NCBI GenBank assembly: GCA_963756425.1 | Contig: CAVWNW010000003.1 | Coordinates: forward strand, 124,001-188,000 | Reading direction: 5' to 3' | Source: DASQUK01 sp963756425 | Lineage (GTDB): Bacteria; Actinomycetota; Acidimicrobiia; Acidimicrobiales; VFJN01 | DNA: 64,000 nucleotides | In this document: positions 1-8,207 of the stretch, in pieces | How positions within the stretch are numbered: position 1 is the stretch's first letter | Layout of the letters: the number at the start of each line of letters is the position of its first letter | Program-made: the position numbers and the translations under genes | Notes under the pieces: generated by a model | The model's database searches: none | What the model was told of the DNA's origin: nothing | What the model saw: the letters and a program-made list of their open reading frames with translations, nothing else

Positions 1-399
1 CAGGTCGCGCAGGTAGCTCTGCCGGCCGTGCAGCCAGCGATAGCTGACCTCCAGGTGCTCCCGGACCGTGAGCTCGGCGAACAGGTGGGCGCGCTGGAAC
101 GTGCGGGCCAGGCCGCGACGAGCCCGTTCCTGGGGCGGGAGATGCGTGACCCGCTGGCCCTCGATGAACACCTCGCCGGGCGACGGCTGGAGCAGCCCCG
201 ACAGCACGCCGAAGAGCGTGGTCTTGCCGGCGCCGTTGGGGCCCACGACCCCGAGGATGCGACCCGGTTCGACCCGCATGCTCACGTCGTCGAGCGCCGC
301 CAGGCCGCCGAAGCGCACGGTCACGCCGCGGGCCTCGAGCAGCGCTGGCTCGGGCTCGCCCGTCGCCCCGTTGGTCCGCGTCGCTGCCACTGCCGGCAC
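1..399 (-). CDS. livG: Branched-chain amino acid-type ABC transporter ATP-binding protein (LivG-like), partial
   Basis: This is the N-terminal 133 codons of an ABC ATPase that runs off the left edge. The translation carries Walker A (GPNGAGKT, residues 53-60) and the Q-loop glutamine in RTFQRAHLF (Q102), both typical of LivG. Walker B and the signature motif lie beyond the window. The proposed GTG start at 399 is two bases after the stop of the upstream permease gene (402), so the two are translationally coupled. By family knowledge it would power uptake through the LivHM permease using substrate delivered by the lipoprotein encoded at 2510-3788. The substrate is not determinable: in catabolic actinobacteria Liv-type systems often import aromatic or other carboxylic acids rather than amino acids. 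The reading frame is open a little upstream of the GTG, so the exact start is uncertain. Confidence 0.9.
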   Translation of the reverse strand, partial: MPAVAATRTNGATGEPEPALLEARGVTVRFGGLAALDDVSMRVEPGRILGVVGPNGAGKTTLFGVLSGLLQPSPGEVFIEGQRVTHLPPQERARRGLARTFQRAHLFAELTVREHLEVSYRWLHGRQSYLRDL

Positions 400-401
400 C
401 C

Positions 402-2345
402 TCAGGCCGCCTGTGCCGTGGGCTCGGCCGCCACGGGCTCGTCCGCGGCACGCGTCCCCCGGTCCAGGCGCAGGATGTGCCGCCAGTGATCGACGGTCTG
501 GGCCACGATGCCGCGCGGCTCGCGGGCGACCAGGATGGCGCCGAGGCCGAACAGCATGACCGGCACCTCGGCATAGGTGTCGGGCACGTAGGCGCTGAAC
601 AGCGCCGGGAACAGCGAGAACGCCACCCCGGCCAGCAGGGCGCCGACCACGCTGCGCAGGCCCCAGGTCACGACCACGGCCAGCCACACGATGCCGATGA
701 GCGCGTTGAACGAGGCCGGCGTGGCCCGACCCGAGAAGCTGGCCATCAGCCCGCCGCCGACGCCGGCGATGAACGCCCCGATGGCGAACGTCGCCACCTT
801 GGACCGCTCGGTCGCGACGCCGATCGTCCGGGCTGCGAGCTCGGACGACCGGATGGCCGCCAACGTCAGCCCGGTGGTGGAGCGCCGCACGTTGAGGACG
901 AGCACCGCCGCCACCAGGAACACGCCGAGCGCGAGGAAGTAGAAGCGGAAGTCGGTGTCGAACTCGAAGCCGAACAGCGACGGGCGCGGCAGGAACTGGC
1001 CGGCGTGGAGGTTGTCGATGCGGTCGATGGAGAACAGGGCGCTGTCAGCCAGCACCGCGAAGCTGAGCGTCGCCAGTGCCAGGTACAGCTCGCCGAGCCG
1101 CAGCCCGAGGACGGCCACGAGCACGCCGAACGGCACCGCGCCCAGCGCCGCCACGAGGATGGCCGGCGTGGCCGACCAGCCGTAGAACTCGGTGAGCTGC
1201 GCCGCCCCCATGGCCCCGATGCCGGCGAACGAGATCTGGCACAGCGAGATCATGCCGCCTTCGCCGGTCACCAGGACCAGCGACAGCATGGCGACGGAGA
1301 CGGCGACGCCCGAGGCCACCACGCCCAGCCAGAACGACGTCAGCACGTAGGGGATCGCGAACACGGTCGCGACCAGCACGACCCCCACGGCCACACGCGC
1401 GTACCGCTGGCCGGCGCCGGTGGCCGCCGTCCGGGTCAGCAGCGCCGTGGTGGGCGCCTCCTCGCCGCCACGCCGGTGCTGCCGCAGGCCGTACGCCACG
1501 AGGAACACGATCATCACGACGAACGGGATGCTCGGCCGCGCGGCGCGCGCCAGCCAGCCCGAGTCGGGCAGCACCTTGGTGACGAGCGTCTGCGCCAGGC
1601 CCAGGCCGAGCGCCCCGACGAACGTCCACGGGAGGCTCGTCAGGCGGCCGATGACGACCGCGGCGAACGACGAGATCAACAGGATGCTGAACGAGACCTC
1701 GTTGAGGCCGAGCACCGGCGTGAGCAGCACCCCGGCCAGCCCCGCCATCGTCGTGCCGATCATCCAGGCCGCGGCCGTGACCACCCCGGGGTTGATGCCC
1801 AGGACCGACGCCAGCGGCCGGTGGTCGACGACCCCGCGCACCGTCAGCCCGAACATCGTGAACCGCAGCACCACCGCCAGCGCCAGGCCGACCACCACCG
1901 CGCTCACGAACACGGCGATCTGGTTGGCGTTGAGGGTGACGCCGAAGACGTCGACCTCCGGCACCGGGGCCGTGAAGAACCCCGGGGGGAGCGCCGGTTC
2001 CTCGGCGATGAACAGCGTCTTGGCGATCGGAGGGATGGCGACCGAGAGCCCGATCGTGGCCACCAGCTGCACGGTCGTCGGGGCGTCGGTCAGGCGCCGG
2101 AACAGCACCGCCCACAGCAGCAGGCCAAGGAGCGGGGCCACGACCCCGATCGAGATCAGCGCCGCGCTCCACGTCGACCATCCCCGCTCGGTGTTGAGCT
2201 CGTAGAAGAGCAGGGCGATGAAGAACGCCAGCGCCCCCTGGGCGAAGTTGAAGATGCGGGACGAGACGTAGGTCAGGACGAGGCCAAGCGAGGCGATGGC
2301 GTAGATCCCGCCGAAGACGAGCCCCGAGACGATCAGGACCTTCAC
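402..2345 (-). CDS. Fused LivH-LivM branched-chain amino acid-type ABC permease
   Basis: This 647-residue integral membrane protein joins both permease subunits of a Liv-type importer in one chain. Residues 1-295 are LivH-like, with the RIFNFAQGALAFF segment typical of the LivH N-terminus and an EAA-like loop near AAWMIGTTMAGLAG. Residues about 310-615 are LivM-like, with the LRLGELYLALATLSFA segment and a second EAA-like loop (FAIGAFIAGVGGGLM). A short hydrophilic linker (near residues 290-305) separates them. Classical systems encode LivH and LivM separately at about 300 residues each, so the length fits a fusion. It is followed 2 bp later by livG and preceded by the binding-protein gene across a 164-bp gap, giving a compact importer operon. 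The ATG at 2345 begins directly at the first membrane helix. Confidence 0.93.
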   Translation of the reverse strand: MKVLIVSGLVFGGIYAIASLGLVLTYVSSRIFNFAQGALAFFIALLFYELNTERGWSTWSAALISIGVVAPLLGLLLWAVLFRRLTDAPTTVQLVATIGLSVAIPPIAKTLFIAEEPALPPGFFTAPVPEVDVFGVTLNANQIAVFVSAVVVGLALAVVLRFTMFGLTVRGVVDHRPLASVLGINPGVVTAAAWMIGTTMAGLAGVLLTPVLGLNEVSFSILLISSFAAVVIGRLTSLPWTFVGALGLGLAQTLVTKVLPDSGWLARAARPSIPFVVMIVFLVAYGLRQHRRGGEEAPTTALLTRTAATGAGQRYARVAVGVVLVATVFAIPYVLTSFWLGVVASGVAVSVAMLSLVLVTGEGGMISLCQISFAGIGAMGAAQLTEFYGWSATPAILVAALGAVPFGVLVAVLGLRLGELYLALATLSFAVLADSALFSIDRIDNLHAGQFLPRPSLFGFEFDTDFRFYFLALGVFLVAAVLVLNVRRSTTGLTLAAIRSSELAARTIGVATERSKVATFAIGAFIAGVGGGLMASFSGRATPASFNALIGIVWLAVVVTWGLRSVVGALLAGVAFSLFPALFSAYVPDTYAEVPVMLFGLGAILVAREPRGIVAQTVDHWRHILRLDRGTRAADEPVAAEPTAQAA

Positions 2346-2509
2346 GGGCGAGCCCCTGCCGACGCCACGCTGTTAGGACCTGAGCGAATAGCCACGTCGT
2401 CTGGGCTCACGGTGGTCAGCGCTACCGGAGGCCGAGCTGTCTCGCCTGGGCTCACGCTGCAAATCCCGTACTGCTCTGTGCCCACATGCGGGCCTATCCG
2501 CTCGGCCTC
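2346..2509. other. Intergenic gap between binding-protein and permease genes
   Basis: This 164-bp stretch inside the importer operon has no coding signal on either strand. The 11-mer CTGGGCTCACG occurs twice (2401-2411 and 2446-2456). I see no hairpin followed by a T-run. It could hold an internal promoter or an mRNA processing site that makes binding-protein mRNA more abundant than permease mRNA, a common arrangement, but nothing in the sequence proves this. Confidence 0.4.
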
Positions 2510-3788
2510 TTACTCGATGACTTCGCCGCAGAAGGCCTCGCCCTCGGTGACGGGCACGAACTCGCCACCCTCCACCTTGACGTAGTGGAAGCAGAGCCCA
2601 TACGGCTGCCCGAAGCTCGCCTCGAAGTCGACCGCCGGGTTGAGGAGGCCGTCGGCGTCGAAGTCCGTCACCTGCCGCAGGTTCTCGATGAACGCCTCAC
2701 GGGTGGGGCACTCCTCCCCGGCCTCCTGGATGCCGCGGATCAGCAGGTCACCGATGGCCCAGCCCTGCTCGACCTCCTGGGCGGGCGGGGTGTCGGGGCT
2801 GTACTGCTCGAGCGCGTCGAGCAGCTCCTGGTGGGCCGGCAGCTGCTCCTCGAACGGGACCAGGTCGGTGGAGAAGTACACGCCCTCGGCGGCGTCGCCC
2901 GCCTGCTCGAGCGTCGTCGGGCTGTATCCCGCCGGGAACAGGATGACCTTCATGTCCCCTCCGGCCTGCCGCACCGCGGAGGCGGCCGCCGAGCGCGTTC
3001 TGGGTGATGATCGGGAGGTAGAGCCCGTCGGCGCCGCTGGCCGCGACCTCCTCGGCCTCCGCGGTCCACTCCGTGTTGGCGTACGGGGCGTCGGTGCTGT
3101 TGAAGACGACCTCGCCGCCGGCGGCCTCGAACGACGTCTGCATCCCCTCGGCCGCGGCCTGGGCGGAGGTCTGCGCGTAGCCGAGGATGGCCAGCTTCTC
3201 GACGCCCTGGTCCCGCAGGAACTCGCCGCCGGTCGTGGTCGCCGTGGGCTCGGGGGAGTTGCTTCCGCTGTAGCCGAACATGTTGTCGAACATGCCCCAC
3301 TCGGGGTTCACGTTGTAGCCGACGACCGGGACGCCCTCGTCGTTCAGGTAGGGCGCAGGCCCGGCGATGACCGAGGAGGCGGCCATCACGGCGAAGACGT
3401 CCTGCTGCTCGACCAGCTCACGGGCCGCGGCCGTGGCCCGGTTGATGTCGGCGGCGTCATCGGCGGTCTCGATGACGATCTCGCGCCCACCGATGCCACC
3501 GTCAGCGTTCAGCTTGTCGATGCGCGCCTTGAAGCCGGCCTGGTGGAGGCCATCGAACGCGGCAGCCGGCGTGGTGAGCGACGACAGCTGGCCAATCTTG
3601 ATCTCGTCGGCGCTGACACCGGGCGAATCACAGTCCCCGCCGCCACCCCCGGCGGCGTCCGACTCCGAGCCGCCGCCCGACGTGGTGCCGCTGTCATCGT
3701 CGTCGCCACAGGCGGCGGCGACGAGCGCGACGATGACCAGCAACAAGATCCCCAGACGGCCGACGCGGCCCTCCATCACAGCCTTCAC
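2510..3788 (-). CDS. Liv-type substrate-binding lipoprotein, interrupted by a one-base frameshift
   Basis: This is a periplasmic-binding-protein-like type I lipoprotein (Leu/Ile/Val-binding family) that should deliver ligand to the adjacent LivHM permease. The GTG start at 3788 is chosen because AGGAGG lies just upstream; an ATG at 3774-3776 is an alternative. A signal peptide ends in a lipobox with Cys27 (LVAAAC), followed by an acidic and then Ser/Gly-rich linker. The family fold follows (IKIGQLSSLT near residue 70). The frame breaks around 2985-2990: one frame reads ...ITQNAL and the other resumes ...AASAVRQAGGDMKVILF. The span is 3n+1 bases, so one surplus G in the GGCGGCC tract explains it. 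Removing it gives about 425 residues, normal for the family. The protein is probably intact in the organism if the extra base is a consensus error. Confidence 0.88.
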
Positions 3789-3838
3789 GGCACCCCTCCT
3801 GCCATGGTTGGTCGACCTGTCCTTCGGCCGCATCTATC

Positions 3839-3853
3839 TATGTAACATTCATA
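3839..3853. promoter_or_regulatory. A/T-rich promoter region with candidate operator
   Basis: Between the divergent importer operon and the GntR gene, 3831-3872 is the only A/T-rich stretch and probably holds the promoters. It includes the inverted repeat TATG-TAACATT-CATA. This is not the classical FadR TGGT-N3-ACCA motif, so assignment to the adjacent regulator rests on position only. Confidence 0.4.
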
Positions 3854-3883
3854 AGATACAAATAGTAAGGGCAACGGGTCAAC

Positions 3884-3903
3884 CGCCGCCGGGCCCGGCG
3901 GCG
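3884..3903. repeat. Perfect 20-bp GC-only palindrome
   Basis: CGCCGCCGGGCCCGGCGGCG is a perfect uninterrupted palindrome in the divergent promoter region, about 115 bp before the proposed GntR start. It may be an operator or a leader hairpin. A second, weaker inverted repeat (TGAAA-ACC-TTTCA) lies at 3932-3944. Confidence 0.6.
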
Positions 3904-4017
3904 TCGGATTCGCCGGGCTCGTGACCTGATGTGAAAACCTTTCAGATGATGACGAGGGCCAGATGGTGATGACCGGTCGATTCCAGGGGCGCACGCGGCA
4001 GCTGAGCCAGCCAGCGC

Positions 4018-4800
4018 GTGGCCGAGATGGTGGCCGACATCCTCCGAGCACGGATCGTCGACGGTGAGCTGGCGGACGGCGACCTGCTTCCCAAGCAGGA
4101 CGACCTGCTCGACGAGTTCCGTGTGTCCCGGCCGTCGATCCGAGAGGCGATGCGCATCCTCGAGACCGAGGGCCTGATCAGCGTCCGCAGGGGCAACATC
4201 GGTGGCGCCGAGGTCCACGCTCCGAAGGCGAGCAACGCCGCCTACATGCTGGGCCTGGTGATGCAGTCCCACCACGTCGACCTGGCCGACCTGGCCGAGG
4301 CCCTGCGCATCCTCGAACCCGATTGCGCGGCGCTGTGCGCGGCGCGCGACGACCGCGGCAAGGCCGTGGTGCCCCGGCTGCGTGAGCTGAACGACCAGGC
4401 CGAGGCCCACCTCGACGACGGCCCCGAGTTCACGCGGCTCGCCCGCCAGTTCCACGACGAGATGGTCGAGTCGTGCGGCAACACAACGATGATCCTGCTG
4501 GTCGGCACCCTCGAGACCCTGTGGTCATCGCTGGAGTCGCAATGGGCCGAGACCATCGCCGCCGAGGGCCACTACCCCGAGGTCAGGTTGCGGAAGCTGG
4601 TGCTGAGGGCCCACGCCCGCCTGACCGACGCCATCGACGCCGGCAATCGCGAGCTGGCCCACCGCACCGCCCGCAAGCACCTCGACGAGTCGCAGCGGTA
4701 CGTGCTCGCGACCAACGGCGACCACCGGGTGAACATCACCGGCCTGCGCTCGCACCTGGCGCCGGCGCCGGGCCGCGGCCCCGACGCGTATCTGGGCTAG
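4018..4800 (+). CDS. GntR family transcriptional regulator (FadR-like, FCD domain)
   Basis: This 260-residue regulator has an N-terminal winged helix (residues 1-65; core LLDEFRVSRPSIREAMRILE) and an all-helical FCD ligand/metal-binding domain (about 90-225). It is divergent from the Liv importer operon and probably controls it in response to an acyl or carboxylic ligand (inference from position). The GTG at 4018 is the first start after an in-frame TGA at 4003-4005, but it leaves the first helix of the wing domain slightly short. In the adjacent frame, an ATG at 3969 leads into a sequence ending QLSQPAR, which would join VAEMVADIL naturally if one base were missing near 4016. A further one-base error, or simply a short N-terminus, are both possible. 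A GC hairpin and the 94-bp repeat element follow the stop. Confidence 0.9.
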   Translation: MAEMVADILRARIVDGELADGDLLPKQDDLLDEFRVSRPSIREAMRILETEGLISVRRGNIGGAEVHAPKASNAAYMLGLVMQSHHVDLADLAEALRILEPDCAALCAARDDRGKAVVPRLRELNDQAEAHLDDGPEFTRLARQFHDEMVESCGNTTMILLVGTLETLWSSLESQWAETIAAEGHYPEVRLRKLVLRAHARLTDAIDAGNRELAHRTARKHLDESQRYVLATNGDHRVNITGLRSHLAPAPGRGPDAYLG

Positions 4801-4801
4801 C

Positions 4802-4818
4802 GCCGGCGCTTCGCCGGC
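4802..4818 (+). terminator. Hairpin directly after the GntR stop codon
   Basis: GCCGGCG-CTT-CGCCGGC forms a 7-bp stem with a 3-nt loop beginning two bases after the stop codon. No T-run follows, so it is a candidate (perhaps Rho-assisted) terminator rather than a canonical one. Confidence 0.45.
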
Positions 4819-4848
4819 CCTCGTCACGCTGGGCAGGCAGCGACTCCC

Positions 4849-4942
4849 GAGGCAATAGGTTCCACTGAGACACGGATGAGGCAATAGGTTCCACCGTCGG
4901 AACTCATTGCCTCCGGCTTGCCGCGGCGGAACCGATTGCCTC
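4849..4942. repeat. 94-bp four-part palindromic repeat, copy A
   Basis: Four 15-mers related to GAGGCAATAGGTTCC start at 4849 and 4878 (direct) and at 4899 and 4928 (inverted). The start spacing is 29, 21 and 29 bases, and the spacers are 14, 6 and 14 nt. The inner pair is 13/15 complementary across a 6-nt loop. The outer pair can also anneal, so the whole element folds on itself. It lies between the convergent GntR (+) and SDR (-) genes. A second copy with the same geometry is at 15993-16086, again between convergent genes. It is either a REP/BIME- or MITE-like mobile palindrome or a bidirectional terminator. Confidence 0.9.
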
Positions 4943-4964
4943 GGGTCTCGGCCCTCGTTGGGCG

Positions 4965-5858
4965 CTACGCGAAGTGCTTCGCCAGCAGCGGTAGCTCGCC
5001 CATGCTGTCGGGCGGGACCAGGTAGCCGGCCTCGTCGCGGATCTCGTAGAGGTGGGCGTCCACGTCCTCGATGGTGAGGTCGGGCTTGAAGTACCCGGGC
5101 GTCACCGCAACGAAGACCCGGCCGACACGCCCTCCCCCGACCGTGAAGACCTCGCCGGTGACCGAGCAGCGCTCGTGCGCCAACCAGGCGGCGACCGGGG
5201 CCACGAGCTCGGGGTCGAGCCAGTCGTGCATGTCGCCCAGCAGGCCGTCGGTCATCCGGGTCCGGGCCATCGGCGCGATGGCGTTCACCCTGATGCCGTG
5301 GGGCCCGCCCTCGATGGCGAGGACCCTGGTCATGCCCACCACGCCCATCTTGGCGGCGCCGTAGTTGGCCTGGCCGAAGTTGCCGAGGATGCCGCTGGCC
5401 GACGACGTGAACACGACGCGCCCGTAGCCCCGCTCCCGCATGACCCGCCAGGCCGGGAGGGTGACGAAGAACGAACCCCGCAGGTGGACGTCGAGCACGG
5501 GATCCAGCTCGTCGGGCGTCAGGTTGTGGAATGCCCGGTCCCGCAGGATGCCGGCGTTGTTGACGACGATGTCGATCCGGCCGAACGCCTCGAGCGCAGC
5601 GGCGACCAGCGCGCGGCCCCCCTCGGGCGTCGCGACGGTGTCGGTGTTCGCCAGTGCGACGCCGCCGCTGTCCTCGATCTCCTGTGCCACGGTGGCGGCC
5701 GGGCCGGCCGATGCCCCGGCGCCGTCGACCGAGCCGCCCAGGTCGTTCACCAACACCTGCGCGCCCCGGGCGGCCAGCAGCAGCGCGTGGGCGCGGCCGA
5801 GGCCGTTGCCGGCACCGGTCACGATCGCCACCCGGCCGTCGAACCCGAGATCCGCCAT
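4965..5858 (-). CDS. Short-chain dehydrogenase, MFE-2 type (3R)-hydroxyacyl-CoA dehydrogenase-like
   Basis: This 297-residue SDR has the cofactor motif TGAGNGLG (residues 15-22), the NNAG motif, a catalytic Ser (TSSAS) and the YGAAK active-site pair. Its N-terminus (insertion VNDLGGSVDG and following residues) and length resemble the hydroxyacyl-CoA dehydrogenase part of peroxisomal-type multifunctional enzyme 2 rather than a FabG. It would oxidise a 3-hydroxyacyl-CoA with NAD+. The start ATG at 5858 has AGGAGG eight bases upstream. It is the last gene of the 4965-15311 operon, 12 bp after the CoA-transferase gene, so a CoA-ester substrate is consistent with its position. The exact substrate is unknown. 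Confidence 0.9.
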   Translation of the reverse strand: MADLGFDGRVAIVTGAGNGLGRAHALLLAARGAQVLVNDLGGSVDGAGASAGPAATVAQEIEDSGGVALANTDTVATPEGGRALVAAALEAFGRIDIVVNNAGILRDRAFHNLTPDELDPVLDVHLRGSFFVTLPAWRVMRERGYGRVVFTSSASGILGNFGQANYGAAKMGVVGMTRVLAIEGGPHGIRVNAIAPMARTRMTDGLLGDMHDWLDPELVAPVAAWLAHERCSVTGEVFTVGGGRVGRVFVAVTPGYFKPDLTIEDVDAHLYEIRDEAGYLVPPDSMGELPLLAKHFA

Positions 5859-5870
5859 CTCCGCTCCCTC

Positions 5871-8207
5871 CTAGAGGCCTGCCGGCCGGTCGCCGATCAC
5901 CTGGGACTCGTGCAGGCGGTCGAGCTCCTCGGCGCTCAGCCCCAGCTCGCCGCCGAGGACCTCGTCGTTGTGCTGTCCCAGGCCGGGGGCCGGCCGGCGG
6001 CACCAGCGGTCGATGCCGCGCAGCCGGGCGAAGGGCAGGCCCGCGTACTCCGTCGACCCCGTGTCGGGGTGGTCGACCGTCTCGAAGAAGCCCCGCGTCC
6101 GGAGCTGCACGTTGTCGACGACGTCGGGGGGCAGCACCACGGACCCCGCCGCGATGCCGGCGGCGGCGAGCTCGTCCACCACGGCGTCGCGGTCGCGACC
6201 CGCGAACCACGCCGACAACTCCCGGTCGAGCAGGTCGTGCGCGGCGCGCCGGCCGCCGTGCGTCGCCAGCTGGGGATCAGCCGCCCACGCGGGATCGCCG
6301 AGCACCCGCCGGAGGCCCGCCCACTGGTCGTCGCCGGCCACGGCCAGCGCCACCCACTGCTCCTCGCCGCGGCAGGCGTACACGTTCTGCGGTGCGGCCG
6401 CAGGCCCCCGGTTCCCCTCGCGCTCCAGCACGACGCCGTGCACGTCGTGCTCTATGACCTGCTCGGCGGTGACGTTGAGGGCCACCTCGATCATGGGCAG
6501 CTCGAGCAGGCCGCCCTCGCCCGTCCGGTCGCGCCGGGCGAGCGCCGCCATCAGGGCGAACGCCGCGTGGATGCCCGCCAGGGGGTCGCAGGCGCCGCGG
6601 GGTGCCATGGGGGCACCGTCGGGGTAGCCGGTCAGCCAGGCCATGCCCGACAGCTGCTCCATCGTGGGCGCGAACCCGACCCGGTCCCGCCACGGGCCGT
6701 CGAGCCCGAACGCCGGCATGCGCACGACCACGGCCCGCGGGTTCACATCGAGGAGCACGTCGTCGCCGAGGCCGAACGCCTCCATGACCCGGGGCGAGAA
6801 GTTCTCGATGACCGCGTCGGCGCCGGCGACCAGCCGCTTGGCCAGGTCGACGCCCTCGGGCCGACCCAGGTCGAGCGTGACCGAGCGCTTGCCCACGTTC
6901 ACGCCGTGGAACAGCCAGCTGTGCTCCCACCAGCGCTGGGTGCCTGCGGGGGGACTGGCGGCGAAGCGGATGCCGTCGGGCCGCTGGATCGACTCGACCT
7001 TCACGACGTCGGCGCCCAGGGCGGCGAGGAAGTGGGTGGCGGAGGGGCCGGCCCAGAAGGCGGTGAGGTCGACGATCCGGATCCCGCCCAGCGGCAACCC
7101 CGAGCGCCCGGGCGCGGGGGTGCGCTCCGGCACCCCACGAGCAACTGGGCGCGGCGAGAGCCGCCAGGGCGGCCGGGGCTGTCGGAAGCCGGCCGGGTTG
7201 CGTCGGAACACCCCGCGCTCCACGAAGTGGTCCATGTCCGGGATCGACGCGCCGTTGCCTAGCGGGGCCATCGGGATGCGGAACAGGCTGGCGGTCTCGA
7301 CGATCTCCTCCACCGTCCGCTCGGCGAACCACGGGCGGATCAGGTCGTAGACCTCGCGGCGGCGTGGCCACCGCCCCAGCTGGTACCCCAGCTCCTTGTC
7401 CTCGGCCAACACCGGCTGCCCGACCATCGTGGCGAAGTCCTGCCACTGCTGGCCCGTCACCATCGAGGTGCCCACCCAGCCGTCCTTGGCCGGCTCGATG
7501 GACGGCACCTCGATCGAGCGGGCGAAGGACGGGAGGTCCATGAGCCGGACGTGCAGCCACTCGAACGCCTGCATCGCCAGTGTCATGCACTCCAGCAGCG
7601 ACACGTCCACGTGGTCGCCGGCGCCGGTGGCCGCCGCCCGCCGCTGCGCCGCGAGAGCCCCGGCGGCGGCGCAGACGCCCCCGACGTACTCCCCCACGCC
7701 GCCCCCGACCGACACCGGCGGCCGCTCAGGGACGCCGCGGAACCCGGTGGCACCGCACCAGGCCTGGAGGGTGAACTCGGTGGCCGCCCGCTCGGCCCAC
7801 GGACCCGTCCAGCCGAAGTCGGAGATCGTGACCAGCACCGCGGCCGGGTTGGCCACCCGCACGGCATCGACGTCGACGCCCAGGCGCGCGGCGCCCGCCG
7901 GGGTTGCGGTCAGCACGACGACGTCGGCGCCGCCCAGCGCCTCGCGCCGGTCGGCCGCGTGTCGCACCTTGCCCGCCGCCAGGTAGTGGAACAGCGGCGC
8001 GTCGCCGTTCAGCGCCGCCCCGCTCGCACTCCAGCGCCGCAGCGGATCGCCCCCGGGCGGCTCGACCTTGACCACGTCGGCGCCGGCGTCCGCCAGGAGC
8101 TTCCCGCAGTATGCGCCGGCGACGCGCTCGCTGAGCTCGACGACACGCAGCCCCGCGAGGGGCCCGTCGGATGAGGGTGTCGCGGATGATGCACCAGGAC
8201 GACGCAC
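5871..8207 (-). CDS. Tandem-fused type III (CaiB/BaiF) CoA-transferase
   Basis: This 778-residue chain contains two complete CaiB/BaiF-type domains, at about residues 15-375 and 385-765; most family members are single domains of about 400. Each half shows the typical opening (GLRVVELSERVAGAYCGKLL; IRIVDLTAFWAGPSATHFL) and the ADVVKVE turn. The catalytic aspartate of the family aligns with Asp541 in the second half (GACDPLAG). The first half has Glu173 at the matching place (GVGEYVGG). The second half is therefore the likely catalytic one and the first may be structural. It would move CoA from an acyl-CoA to a carboxylic acid. The GTG start overlaps the stop of the preceding ligase gene by one base (TAGTG), so the pair is translationally coupled. 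Confidence 0.92.
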   Translation of the reverse strand: MRRPGASSATPSSDGPLAGLRVVELSERVAGAYCGKLLADAGADVVKVEPPGGDPLRRWSASGAALNGDAPLFHYLAAGKVRHAADRREALGGADVVVLTATPAGAARLGVDVDAVRVANPAAVLVTISDFGWTGPWAERAATEFTLQAWCGATGFRGVPERPPVSVGGGVGEYVGGVCAAAGALAAQRRAAATGAGDHVDVSLLECMTLAMQAFEWLHVRLMDLPSFARSIEVPSIEPAKDGWVGTSMVTGQQWQDFATMVGQPVLAEDKELGYQLGRWPRRREVYDLIRPWFAERTVEEIVETASLFRIPMAPLGNGASIPDMDHFVERGVFRRNPAGFRQPRPPWRLSPRPVARGVPERTPAPGRSGLPLGGIRIVDLTAFWAGPSATHFLAALGADVVKVESIQRPDGIRFAASPPAGTQRWWEHSWLFHGVNVGKRSVTLDLGRPEGVDLAKRLVAGADAVIENFSPRVMEAFGLGDDVLLDVNPRAVVVRMPAFGLDGPWRDRVGFAPTMEQLSGMAWLTGYPDGAPMAPRGACDPLAGIHAAFALMAALARRDRTGEGGLLELPMIEVALNVTAEQVIEHDVHGVVLEREGNRGPAAAPQNVYACRGEEQWVALAVAGDDQWAGLRRVLGDPAWAADPQLATHGGRRAAHDLLDRELSAWFAGRDRDAVVDELAAAGIAAGSVVLPPDVVDNVQLRTRGFFETVDHPDTGSTEYAGLPFARLRGIDRWCRRPAPGLGQHNDEVLGGELGLSAEELDRLHESQVIGDRPAGL

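Noticed and set aside
2401..2456. The repeated CTGGGCTCACG as a mobile repeat
   Set aside because: Only two 11-bp copies 45 bp apart with no further structure; chance is not excluded.
477..2585. A 702-codon plus-strand open frame opposite the permease gene
   Set aside because: It is rich in Arg, His, Gln, Gly and Asp with no domain character, and it mirrors the strongly biased codons of the permease gene on the other strand.
2980..3000. Programmed ribosomal frameshifting in the binding-protein gene
   Set aside because: There is no slippery heptamer or stimulatory structure, and similar one-base breaks occur in unrelated genes of the window.
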